From NCBI GenBank assembly GCA_024305405.1, contig JAKNDB010000087.1, positions 3,536,501-3,600,500 of the forward strand: 64,000 nt of DNA. Reading direction: 5' to 3'. The notes under the pieces were generated by a model that worked only from the letters and a program-made list of their open reading frames with translations, did no database searches and was not told where the DNA came from. Shown here one piece after another: positions 1 to 12,612 of this stretch; within the stretch, counting starts at the first letter, position 1, and the number at the start of each line of letters is the position of its first letter. The translations under genes and the position numbers were made by a program. Source of the stretch: Dirofilaria immitis. Its lineage: Eukaryota > Nematoda > Chromadorea > Rhabditida > Onchocercidae.

Positions 1-1402
1 CAAGCTGTAATTGGTGCATTGGACGAATTTGCAAAACTGAAAACACAGGTTCGTAAAGTCGTCTCGCCTTTATTAAAAGAATTTCTTATGCTTAAATGAA
101 ATTTATTAGCTTAATAATATATCCTATAAAAACAAACTTTTGACAGTTTGAAAAATTGGTGTATAGAAAGATTTTGCTGAAAATTAAGCTAATAAAAAGT
201 ACAATGAACTATTCTTTTTTCACTTATTTTCTATCGCTAATTATTTCAAAATTCAAACATTGTTAATATCAGAAAAGTCAGCATTGTAACATTAATTTGG
301 TGATACTTGAGTCTTAGATACATTATTTGTTGGCTTCAACAGCACTATTGAATTGGTTGCGATATATTTGGCGACTTTTGTTGAAATGTTTGAGATTGAG
401 TGACAGTGGTGATGGTGGGATGGAAGAAATATGGATAAAAGTTCAGAAAAATTCAAGTATGGTCATATTTATATATTGCAAAACATATCTTTTGCCTACG
501 ATTTTGAATGATTCTGTTAAAGCCAAACACTATACTTTTCCAAAATAGTCTTTTCAAGTAATTTAAGCATTCGGTTCTAAAACAGATTTACGTTGCTTTT
601 GCAAACATTCTTATTCTTCATGATTTTCTTGTAAAACCTTCCGCAGTTAATTATGTGAAATTGCAGTAAGAGTAAATTCAGGTGCATTCTCAGCACAGGA
701 AACTCCATCCCAGTTGGTTTCTTCAAATCCTTTTCGTTGGTTACCTTCATTGATGTTTTGGTTGATCGCAATAAGTGTACCGTATTTGATGTATCAATCG
801 ATTGGAAGAAGTATGGATGAATCAATGAAATGGACAACAGGACAAGATGGTTATTACGAAGCACTGGTAAGTGTTTTGAACTGATAGATAATAGGATGCT
901 ATTGTAAAATTATATGATAGCATTTAAAACGATGGCAATAAATTTTAGGCAATAGAAAATCATGATGCTGAAGGAAATGATAAAATGTCATTTAAATGTG
1001 GCGACATTTTACGTATTGCGCCTAGAGAATACCAGCCGCAAAAGCTTGGCTACATTTTGGCGTGGTAAGTTATTTTTGATGCAGTTCACAACTCGTCGTT
1101 AATTCCATACTTTAATTATACGATTACTGTCCGATGAAGTATGATAATTTAAATACCGAATTTCATATAAAATTGCAGTATATTTTTATAAGTTGGGAAA
1201 CTCAGCCTATTTACAAAATCTGTAAACAGTTGTTCAGTATTTTCATTCATCTTATTTTCAGCTCGAGAGATAGTAAAAAATCGGGTTGGTCCCAATTAAG
1301 AAAATTCGGTTGACGAAACGAGTCTTTGAATCATCCAATGAACATGACACCGTTCAATTATTTTATGACGCGCACGCTTCTGAAAATGATTTATATGATT
1401 GA
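1..1402 (+). CDS. PEX13: PEX13 peroxisomal docking protein, 3' part
   Basis: This is the C-terminal half of peroxin-13, a peroxisomal membrane protein that docks the PEX5 receptor; the gene starts before the window. Exons join in phase: 1-48, 318-456, 667-866, 949-1064 and 1262-1402. They encode the domain before the membrane (FAKLKTQ, then ALLNWLRYIWRLLLK), a hydrophobic segment (LPSLMFWLIAISVPYLMYQS), and an SH3 domain (DKMSFKCGDILRIAPREYQ, then LGYILA). Read literally, the frame stops at 1311-1313, inside the SH3 domain. One more A in the A6 run at 1275-1280 restores the SH3 end (GLVPIKKIRL) and a tail ending at TGA 1400-1402. I take the break as a sequence error. The ALYDY and SNYV positions of a classical SH3 are poorly kept. 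Identification rests on order and spacing of motifs as in animal PEX13. Confidence 0.85.
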
Positions 1403-3114
1403 GCTAATTTTATCACCACATTATTTTGAAAATTCTCATCTAATCTATTTACGGTGTATTTAGAATTTTCACAGAGTATACTTTAAATTTTGAGATTTTG
1501 TAATTCTTTCTTAATTCTCAAAATTTCTCAAGTTTCGCAACAAATTCTTCGAAGTTGTTATTGAATTATGCTACTTAGTTCTGCTTTTCTCTGATTTGAG
1601 ACTAATCATTTAAGTGAGAATTTAAAATACCTTTCAATATCACTTTCATATTTTTGTTTTCTTTATTCTAGTAAGGATAAAACATTGAATTCTTTACTGC
1701 TGCAATTTGCGTGTTAAGTGCCTTGTTATGATCGATCTTTTTATTTATTATTTCTTAGTCTTGTAATCCAATTACGGTTTTCTGCGGCGCTTCCATAGGC
1801 CTCATTACTAGCACTGTTAAAAAGTTGTAGTTTGTTACATCTCAACTTCTATATTTGCACAACGTACTTTTGTATAGTCATTTGTCTTTATCATTCTATA
1901 ATTTTAAATGGAAGAAATTTCAAGAATAATTTTTAATGCTGTGTTCTGTATATATCTCGCAACTGATAAAAAATTTAAAGAGTTCTTGAAGGTAGGAAAT
2001 TAGAAAACTAATATTCCCACATCCATTTCTGTTTCTCATTTTCGGAAGTAGATATGTCCTCTATTAGCTGTTCTTCAAGAAATAATCTAAAGCGTTTGAA
2101 TCTCTGTTTTGTTTCTGAAAAGTTTTTATATCAGTTTTTTTTTTTTTTAATTTTTTAGCTAGTAGAGTGTAGAAGTAATTCATTTTATTCCCTTGAAACA
2201 AGAAGAAATATTTTTGATATTACCGTATCCAAATTTTTTGTCATTATTTTGTGATCTTGTAAATATCGGACGAGAAGCTTCTTGAATATGAAGATTGTAT
2301 GACTATAAATAAAATAATTGAAAAAATTATTGTGATAATTCATGCATTCATATAGATGAAATTATATATATTTTTTTAAATTTTTTTCAAAAGAATTAAC
2401 GGTAGTAAAAAGTAGCCAAGAGAAGTATTTCATATATATATATGTCTATATACATGTATTAGTCGGTATTTCCTCATACCATGTTTCCAAATCCCGTTTA
2501 CATTCTCGTTTTACTTTGCAAATGAAACAACGAGAGTGAGATGGAAAGGTGGAATAAGCATCAGTAGTGTGAGCAGTGTTGAATATGAAGAACAAGGTGA
2601 TATGAAGCGATATGTAATAAAAAAAAGAAAAAAAACAATTAATGAGATCAGGTATACTAGAATATAATACAGTGTGAGAAACAAGATATCAAAGATGGAA
2701 AATATTCGATAAATCACTGAAGTGTCAGCTGCACATGGTTGAATGTTTTGGAACACAAGTGTTGAATCAATGCAGCGTTATTCTCATTGACTTCGGGTGA
2801 TGAGCCTGGTGGTGAAGATGTATTCGAGTTAGTATGCCTATGACAAAAGTAAATTGCTTATTGAAATAAATTGTTTTTTGATTTTTCTGGATTATGTTTT
2901 AAAGATCAGAGTTTGAATTCATTCTCACAATTTTTTTTCCTCCTCTTCGCGAGTAATGTATTTGTCGGAAGGATTCTTGTAACAGTATAAAAATAATAAA
3001 TGCGATAATTTCTAAATTAATGAAATTATTCTGACTCATTTCCTCGTTGCATTCAATTGAAATCATTATTTCGTATGATGCATTCATAGTGTTAAGAAAT
3101 TAGTTACTTTATAA
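1403..3114. other. Intergenic stretch between convergent PEX13 and homeobox genes
   Basis: AT-rich DNA between two genes that converge. It should hold both 3' UTRs. An AATAAA hexamer lies at 2308-2313, and a short TA run near 2431-2444. Short open frames on the minus strand (for example 2511-2756 and 2899-3087) are hydrophobic or low in complexity and have no splice support. I see no further gene. Confidence 0.5.
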
Positions 3115-4197
3115 TTAACACCGAATGAATGTTACAAATTTAAACGATAAAAAAAAGTCAATTAAAGAGAAAGCGGAAAAAGACCTGAGCAGGATGGCAT
3201 TTTTATCGTTGCGTTTATCTTTAGCTCGGCGATTCTGAAACCACGTTTTCACCTGACTCTCATTTAGACATAATGATCGAGCAATCAGCAGTCGTCTACT
3301 TCGTGGCATGTATTGATCTGTGAGATATTCCTAGAAATGTATGAAGTAAATAGAAGTTCTAGGATTTTCACTAATAAACAAATTTTACAAATGTAAAATC
3401 GTATTTTCAACAAATTGTCTTGAAAAAAAATTTTTTTCATTTATTACAAAATCACGGTCCTTTTGCAAAACCAGATGAAGCAATGGTAGGTAAAGCTACA
3501 AAAGTTTGCGCAAATAAGATTATTTCAAGTTGAAGTTAATTCCAGTTGTTTGTTAAAATTATTGACGCATTTTAGATCATTGTTATTTATGATGTTTATT
3601 ACAATGATATAATTTTTGCTCACATAATGATATTATTTCTATGGTAAGAGCAGAAATCATAATTCTCCTATTTATTAACATTATGAAATTACTATTATAA
3701 AATAACTTTCAGCTTAATTTATTTCTTTCGTTAATACTACTTCAAAAAGAAGGGGCAAAGATAATAAGTTAGCATTATGCAGAAGTTCCATAGCTTCAAA
3801 TATGTTGAAAGCAGTTCTTGGTTCTCTAAAAAAAAAAATTTCTTGGTTCTCCAAAATTCTCCAAAATTATCTCTCTCATGTTTTTTTAACTTTGAAACTT
3901 CCCTGCTTGGCGTAATATCTGTAGCACATGCTTATCTATTTTTTTGCATCTTCATAATCATCATCTATTTGTATACATATATTATATATATCACCAAAAT
4001 AAAAATTATGTGATCAATTACTGAATATGTTGACAAGATCAATTAACCTTTTCCAAAGTATCTGCTTGCACAGATGTAAAAGTTGTTCGCTGTCGTCGCC
4101 TGGTTGTTGCAGTCACGTTTGCAGATCCCATTGATTTGTCGAGACTTGTTGTTACGTACGTGGTGGTGCCATTACTACAATCAAAAATATCGAACAT
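3115..4197 (-). CDS. ANTP-class homeobox protein (rough/Eve-like homeodomain)
   Basis: A homeodomain transcription factor in two exons, 4048-4197 and 3115-3330, joined in phase 0 across a 717-bp intron. The homeodomain begins RRRQRTTFTS and has LEKEY in helix 1, RSRRLLIARSL in helix 2 and QVKTWFQNRRAKDKR in helix 3. Trp48, Gln50 and Asn51 fall at canonical positions, and the intron splits it after residue 18. QNRRAKDKR and the RSRR helix recall Drosophila rough and, less closely, Eve. I could not assign a nematode orthologue. The start at ATG 4195-4197 gives only 32 residues before the homeodomain. The 121-residue protein is short, so an upstream exon may be missing. The tail after the homeodomain is hydrophobic (SFSAFSLIDFFLSFKFVTF), so the true 3' end may be spliced elsewhere. 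Confidence 0.8.
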
Positions 4198-7100
4198 GTT
4201 TAAAGACGTGTTGAGGGACAAAATTTTATAAAATCACTATAATTTCAAGCAAAAAAATTCATGATTTGAACTTTCATAGATATTCTAAGACGAAAATGGC
4301 TAGGAATATAACAGAAAGTAAGGAATATCGATCACTACAGAATTATTTCAAATCATCAAAATGAAAGATGAATTGGGAGAGCCTTATAAAATTTCTATTC
4401 ATTCTAAGAATACTAAATTTCTTATTTCGTTAACTTAGATGTAAAAATTGCACGGATAATCAATATAATCACTAATCCTGAATTTTCTAAATAAACAACT
4501 TCTTATTAAATGTATAACAAAACAATACAATGTTTAAAGCTATGACTGACTAAGAGACAAAATTTCCGAACAGATTCATATGTATTTCACTTCTCATCCT
4601 TCTTCATCTCCGCCATTTGTTATTGCAACTATTCAATTTTTATATTCTCTGAAGAGCTTTTCATCGAATGCAATTAAAATACGAATAAATGATCCCAATG
4701 AAATGACAGCTGTCACTTTCATTTGGCAAGTCAAAAGAATGCGGTAGACATATGTTGCGTCGGATGACAGGTGTCGGTAGCGTATAAAATTAACAATATA
4801 TTATATCTTGTCGAGAATCATCAATCATTGCAAATTTTTTTATAACAGCAATACTTTAACGATATACTTTTCTCATCACACAAACGATATGTGATTAATT
4901 CAAATTTTCAAAAACTGTTTCTAATAATCACACAGTCACCAATGATGATATTGCACCAATAGTAATCTTTAATGAATAGTGAGTTTCGAAATTCTGATGC
5001 CTCAATTTAGATATCTGATAAACGATGCGTGTGTCCTTGACTATAGTTTAATAAAGAAGATAATTGGTAGTAATCACTGTAATTATGATAGCAGCGATAA
5101 TAGGAACAAATTAAAACGAATAATAATGATAATTCAGGGAAATAACAATAACCTTGTTGTGTTATCGACAGTTTGACTAGAAAGTCGTAAGTATGGTTTG
5201 AATGCCGAAAATGATGGATGACCGATTGTTATTGACGCTGCCATCAATATTCCCCTTACTATTCGTCAACAGTTATATATTATGGAATGCGTTTTATTCA
5301 GTAGTTGTCCTAAAATAGTAAAGAACTGTTAAAAAAAAAAAAGATTTCAAAATTTATTATTTAATAGGTCATTTTCACGCGAGAATAAAATAATAGTAGA
5401 ATGTAAAAATTACTTGCTATTATATCAATATTTTAATGACGTCAACAATTTGCTAATGATTAAGAATGATAATTTTATAAAATGAAGGTGCAACCTGACT
5501 ATTATCGATAAGAAAAAGAAGAATTAACACTTTTACCTCTTGATAGATTGCTGAGGTTAACTCATTCATACAATTAGCAGCATTATTGTCATTGCTGCAC
5601 TTGCCGTATCTTAGGGTAGGGTACTCTTAGAATTCCGATGCTATCCCTAGAAAATTAAATTGAATAATAGAATTAATTCTCTATTCATTATTGCCCTTAA
5701 TATTATCATTTTATACTTTAATGCTAAAAGAATTTATAAAGTAAAATAGCTATAGAAAAATTTTTTTAATTCAAAAATAGAGCTATTTTTATGACAAATG
5801 CTTTGCTCACCGAATAATCTCTCATCGATATGGAATAGGAAATTGAATAACAAATGGAAAGTGCTTTCCTCTGATGAAGGAAAAAAAAGATCTTTCCATA
5901 AATATATAGCACTTGTCGGCTAATTTGCTAATATAACAATATTGAGTGAATATTTATTTCTCGATTAACTTTATGTATTATAAACAGTATACATAATCAG
6001 TTTAGTCTTCTATCAAAATGAATAAACAAAGTGATTTTAAGCAATTCGTGAATTTTATATAATGAGGAGTTATTAGATGAGGCAAACTTCTAAATATCAA
6101 TTGGCGTATATTTAAGTATGATGAACTCAAAATCAAAAACAGTAAAGAGTAAATCAAGTACGAGGTAAGAAGTCTAAATAACAGCAACTGTTAATTTTTG
6201 AAATTAATTTATCAGTTGCAATGTCTAATCATTTAAGCGGAATGCACAATATGTAGCTTCTTATAATAACCGTTGCGTTAGTTGCATTCTGTGTAATATG
6301 GAAGACTTCAATCTTATTTCTAACATTCAATTAATAATTTTGAGATGGACTGCCGCAAAATTGCTCAAAGCAGAAGATAGCTGTGCACTGCTTACCAATT
6401 TACGAAAGCTTATCATGATAGCCAGAGCGTTTTCTAGAATACCGCTTTCCCTCTAAAAAGCTGTCTAGACAAAATTATCTAGTAACTATTAAACAGGTTA
6501 AAGTTTTGCTCGTTATCGGAATAAATCAGATAAATCACTTCAATAATTAAGAACGGCCATGTAACATCAATTACCGAATCATGAAAAAACTTTCAATCTA
6601 TCATTTCTCATAATGTTTGACAAGATGAGTTTTCAAATTTTTTAAAAGAGGATTTTTGAAAGATTAAATTATTGGTTCATTTATTTTATTCCATGTTTTA
6701 AATTTGTGAAATTTTTATTTGGCTTAAACTAAACAGAAACTTATATTTAAGAAATCATTTTATTATATAATGAGATTAATTAGTATCATCGAATACATGA
6801 GAATGATTAAGAAGATAGATATATGCAATAGCAATTAGCAAATCAATCATTTAACTAGCAAGAAAAGATTAATGTCTGCTATTTCAATTGAAAAATAACG
6901 CAAATTAAATTTGAAAATGCTACAAAACAAACAATAAAAATGTGTTTTATTTATCGATCTCTAAAACTGATTCATATTCGTTTTAGCTTTCTATTTTCAT
7001 TCTCTAATGATTATTTTGAAGATTCATCAAATCTCAAGGCTTTTTCAAACAAATTTTATGAACAACCAATAAACTATTTCAATGGATTTTTTTTTCACTA

Positions 7101-10100
7101 TTATTCATCGTTCTGTTAATTTTTAGATTATTTCTTGAATGCATACTGAATGCAAAATTCAGCAATTATCAATATGATATTAGTTATTAGCATTCTGCAT
7201 AGAATATTATATATCATTTAGGGATGGTATCTGATAAATTACATTAAGTCATGATATTTAATTATACGGCCTCAAGTGTAATTTTTAAGACAAAAGATGA
7301 TGTAAACAGAAAAAAGAAAAGTTTTGGCATAAAAATTATTTTTCCTCACTGCATATGATTTTAATTCAAATTAAGCAAAAGGGCTAATTCGATTAATCAA
7401 CACATATGTTTAATACGATAAATTTTGAAATCAGTTTTAGTATCGCTTTAATTGTTTATGGTTTTGATACGAAAGTTTGAATCATTACTCGACCAAAAAT
7501 TTGAATTACGCTCCAGTATCGTGATGCTTTTGAAGTATTTTGATACTATTTAAGACGTTAGTAATATCATGGATAGATTCTGCGGATTCGAGAAGAAAAG
7601 GATGAGAAGAAAGTTAAATATTTTTTCATTCCATCATTTGGAATAAAAGGTGAAATAATATTAAATTGAAGTTTTGAAACTTTTAGAAGTAAACATAGTT
7701 TAAGCGAAAACATAAGTAAGCGCTTTTTCTTGTTTCTGTTATATACTGCATGTGCTGCAGAAAACTAAATTTATAATTTTTCAAAAGAACTTTCTCAAGA
7801 GATGCAATATTCTCAAAAGTTTCTACTATTCAGAAATAATAGAAAGGTAAGCAAAAATCTATTGGCTAGAATTCGCTAAAAACTGGAGATATCGCATTAC
7901 CATATGCTACAAAACTGTAATTCAAATGAAGGAAAAGATGGCATCACTTTTAATGATAATCATTGTAGCATTACAGAGAGTTGTTTTGGTGATGAAGTAA
8001 GATTAACTGTTTTATTAAAAAGAAGCCTTCCTTCATCCTACTATGCAACACCGTAATATTTTATGACAAAATAATCTTCTAATTTTAATAAAAAACCTGA
8101 AGCGTTCAAGGAAATTTTTGATTCGAAAATGTTTTAATAACAACTCTCGTTTTCAAAAGATAAGAAAATATTGATGCAAAAATATCTTTTAAGGGAAAAT
8201 CAATTATGATTTACCGCTATGTAATTTTTAACAAAATATTTGCCCATTATTAAATACCGATTAAAAGTTTTAGGCTTAAAACGGTATTGAATGAATTAAT
8301 GTCAGTTCCATAATTTTCTCATCCAAATCATCTTGCGAAAATGCATTCGAAAAATGTTCTTCAGCAAATTCAAACAAATATATGAATTTTTCTAACATAT
8401 ATATGGATACATTTTAGAATACGTTACTTGCCTCTTTGTAAAAGATAAATGCAAGACTGTCATCTTTTACAAATCTTAGAATACATTAAACGCTTATATT
8501 TCATAAATCCGCTCTTACTGTATTTTAATTAACAAAATATTAATTTTACATAATTCAACGATATAATACAAGATAGAATATGTTATTAATGATTGTTTTA
8601 ATTTTCATCATTTTTTAAGCACATGAAACAGATTTAAATGGAAAATCCTTTCAGTATGATGTAAGATAACACAATCTTCATTGTGAGAATAAAATCAATC
8701 GTTGAATTTCTATTCGTTCATTATTTATTTGCAGAATGTGAATTTTTGATTCCCTAATTGGATGAATACGTCGTGACGGCATCTATACAACAAATTTTTA
8801 TAAGATAATTTTAAGACATTCATTATTTATTTTCTAACGACAAAGGCTATATTAAAAATTCAACGAATTCTGGATGATATTTTGAATCTTTTCCAAAAGA
8901 TATATAATCTTTTCATCATTCTATCAGATTGTCACTGATAAACATATTAAACTAAATTAATTGAACTCTCCTGTTAAATGAATAATTACTTTTTCGAATT
9001 AATTTTTCACTTTTATTTGTCGACAATTAATGACATGCAGAAGATATTACCGTAGTAGATAGATAGTGCATTTGTATTTTTTTATCCATTCAAAACGCTT
9101 AGAAATGAAGTGACAATTCGTTCCGAACATATCAAAGACAATTCATGAAATATTCGGTATTTGGGTTTAGACAAAATGGAAATAAAAGAAGGCATGTCTG
9201 CCTTATTGCAGGTGCAATCAAACAACTTCTCTAATATTCTTAAATAGAAATAATTCAAAAAATTGATAGTATTAAACATCTGGCATATCTAAGTAGTCAT
9301 TTTGCTGCGAATATTTGAAATATACTTGTCAAAGAAAGATAAATCCTTTACATGAAACTTTCCCTATTCATAAACGTAAACAATAACTTTAGGCTTTTTC
9401 ATAATCTGCTGACTTTCATGTAAGTACTACATCCTTTTATAAACTCTTCTTGCATAAGTTACAGATTTAAGCTTTCAATTCTATTTCCAATTCAGATTTG
9501 CTCCAAATCCACTAAATAACTTCTGATTGATGTTTTCTCGAGCAAAATTATCCTCATCCTTCTAATTTGCTGAATTTTGCATAGGTTCTTCAATGAATGA
9601 TTTTATTAAAGAAAGACTTCTATCAATTATTTCCTGCAAAAATATGGCTCATGGAAACCTAGTTTTTAGTTTCAAAAAATTTTATTTTAAAAATTATCTT
9701 CGCCCTAAATTTTCAATCATCCAACAATCTCATTTTTCAGATCTCATAAGAATTCTAAAGATGTATATCCTAAAATGATAAGCCCAATAACAATCCGGAA
9801 AAAGAAAACTGCTGCAGTGGTATAAAATGATGGAAAGATAAAATGATAAAACTTGCAAGCAGTAAGCATAAAGATCAGAAAATTATCTCTTTACATTTTA
9901 AAATAATGCTGGCATCTTACATTGGGAAAATTTGCGGAACTCTGTTGAAAAAATGGAATCAAGATTTCATTAAAAACAGATCTTTTAATGTTTTTGTAAA
10001 ATCTATACGTTTTGATTGCAATAATCTGTAGAGCTGGGAATTTAAATTTTATTCAGATATTTATTTTTAAGAAGAATACTGAAAAATTAACTTAATTCCA

Positions 10101-12612
10101 ATTAGTGAATTTCCAATATATTATCAATATCGCAGCCTTCAGCTTTTCTAATAAATATGCCTTTAAAAAAATTAAAGTTGAATTATTTATGATCGGGAAT
10201 AAAAATTATATAAGTTGTAAAATGAGCTCTTTCTCTTTCTTTTTTTCTTTTTTTTATAACTTATTGAATAATGTAATAAAAAGAAAAGAGAAAGTAGATT
10301 AATAATAAAAGAGATTAGTTCTTTCCTTCTACCAAGAAAAGAACAAAAAGGTCAAGCAAAGCAGCAGCATTTGTGTTCTTCATAGTAAGGTCGACTGCAG
10401 TCAAAGATGAAAAGTTTTTTTTCGAAATTGTAAACTTATAAAAATTAATGACAAGCAGTTATAATATTAAGGAAAAATGAGGAGGTATATCAGACAGGAT
10501 TGAAAAGAATGTTATAAAAAATAAAAATGAAGTGAAATTACTACTCCTCTATCCTTTTGTTAAACTTAACAAGCTGCTAAATGATCGAAGGTCGTAGAAT
10601 TAAATAGAACAGAAAAATAATAATTTCAAAGATTAGAGATAAAAGATATAGTAGTATATGAGTAAGAATGGATAAAGCATTTTATAAAAAGAAGATTCAA
10701 AAAATTTAATGAAATAAAGTTGAAGATAAAACGAATGTCATTTCCTACTTCTGCTGCTATTGAAAAGGAATTTTAAACTGCAAGTAAATGAAGAATATGC
10801 TGCTTTATGGGACGAGAACGACAGCGATTTTTCAATTGCACGACGTTGAATGGCACACATGTATGTATGTATATGTTTTGCTTAGGCACATTTTTAATGC
10901 TATTAGAATTGCATGGACAACTGAGAAACACGGCAAGCATGTGCTATGATAATACTCTGTATTGGCTTAATTTTAAAATTTATTGATAAGGCTAATCTTT
11001 ATTCATATCAATGACAGGTTACGGAGAAATCTCAAAAGACGATGATGCCAACTGTTAAATTATCGATGGGCAATCAATTCTCGATTATGTAAATGCATAT
11101 TATAAATACTATGTAAGCAGGTCCTACATTCTGATATTTTTCAGAAATTGATACAATAAAGCGCATTAATATCAGTGAATTGACACAGCTGATAAGGTTT
11201 GAGGAGGCCACAATTAATATAAAGAGGTTTACAAGAAACTAAAACTTCTTAACATCATATCTCATTTGGACTTGGTTAATAGACAATTCAGGCTGAAAAA
11301 AAAAAGCGCATGAAATAGACGACCTTCAAATAAATGACTGATAATTAAGAAGAGCGTTTGTTTCAAATGTTTTCGATAATGACTTCTAAAAAGGCAGATG
11401 GTCAATATATGAATAATGCTCAAAACCTCCTACATCCCTACCCTTACTTGTTAAATTCTTCCCCATCGTTTGTACATTTTAATGTATTCTTTCTCACAAT
11501 TTGTACTTTTTGGAGATAAATAATACTGCCTACACATGTACAACCCTTGAAATTTGCTAATGAATTTTGCAGTTCTTTTGGTCTTTATCAGCAAAAAAGC
11601 AATTTATTCGTTTTTTCTTTTCAGTGCTTCTGTCCCGTGTCTAAAAACTTAACTTCGGCATGAACGAAAACTTAATTTTAGAATAGACCGAACTGCTTAA
11701 AAAAAAGAAAACAAAAATAAAATTTGCGTAAAAATAATGCCATCTTCATCGTTGATTCGTTACGGAAGAATAAAGTACGGTATGACTCTTATTTAGTAAC
11801 TAAAATCTACGAATCAGAAAGTTCTTATAATGTATAAAATCTTTAGAAATCAGAAGATTCTTGCGTGTATTCAAATCCATGGTCTGCTCAATAGAAAGCA
11901 GATCTTTTTGCTATTATGTTATAACAGATTGAAACTCCATTCAATTTTATTTCAAAGTTTTCAAATTCTCCGGAACCTTATATGAGTTTATAATCAAGCA
12001 ATATTTCATCAAAGTTTCAAATTACAGGAATCTTAGCTTACTGGGATTCTTGGTAATTTGGAAACTTTTAAATTCCAGGACGAAAAATTTCTAACTAAAA
12101 ATAAATAAGTCTTCCTGAAATGATTATGAAACTCATTATGAAGAAAATACTTCTGTTTAGTTCGTTCTTTTTATTTGCATTCTTTGCTTTTACCGGATAA
12201 ACGATACTGTTTTTATTATTAAAAATGTATTGATCGTAAAATATTATTTTTAAATCATTTGCAAGTCATTTCATAAATCATTTTTGTTATTTTCGATGCT
12301 CATGCTCTGTAACAATGTCCAAATATAATAAGACTAATGCTTTTACTATATTATGAAAACCTAACTTAACGAAAAACTTCAAGAGTACGCGCTACTATAT
12401 TTTCTTTGAATACATAGAAATATTATTCTAGTGATTCAATCGAATAAATAATAAATTTTAGCAAATATGAATATAACATTGAAAACTCAACACAAACTAT
12501 AATACAGACTAACCAGAAAAATTCATTTTATACCTTGTCAAAATGAACAAAGAATTCCACATAAAATTCCCTTAAATCATAAAACAAATTTAACAAACAT
12601 GTGTTCATCGCC
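4198..12612. other. Long noncoding stretch upstream of the homeobox gene
   Basis: About 8.4 kb of very AT-rich DNA between the homeobox start and the end of the CDR gene. All open frames are short, lysine/asparagine- or phenylalanine-rich and lack paired splice sites. Developmental homeobox genes often keep large upstream regulatory regions, so this could be enhancer DNA or could hide small 5' exons; that is inference. A 12-bp inverted repeat (TTTGTAAAAGAT and its complement) lies near 8436-8475. Confidence 0.45.
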
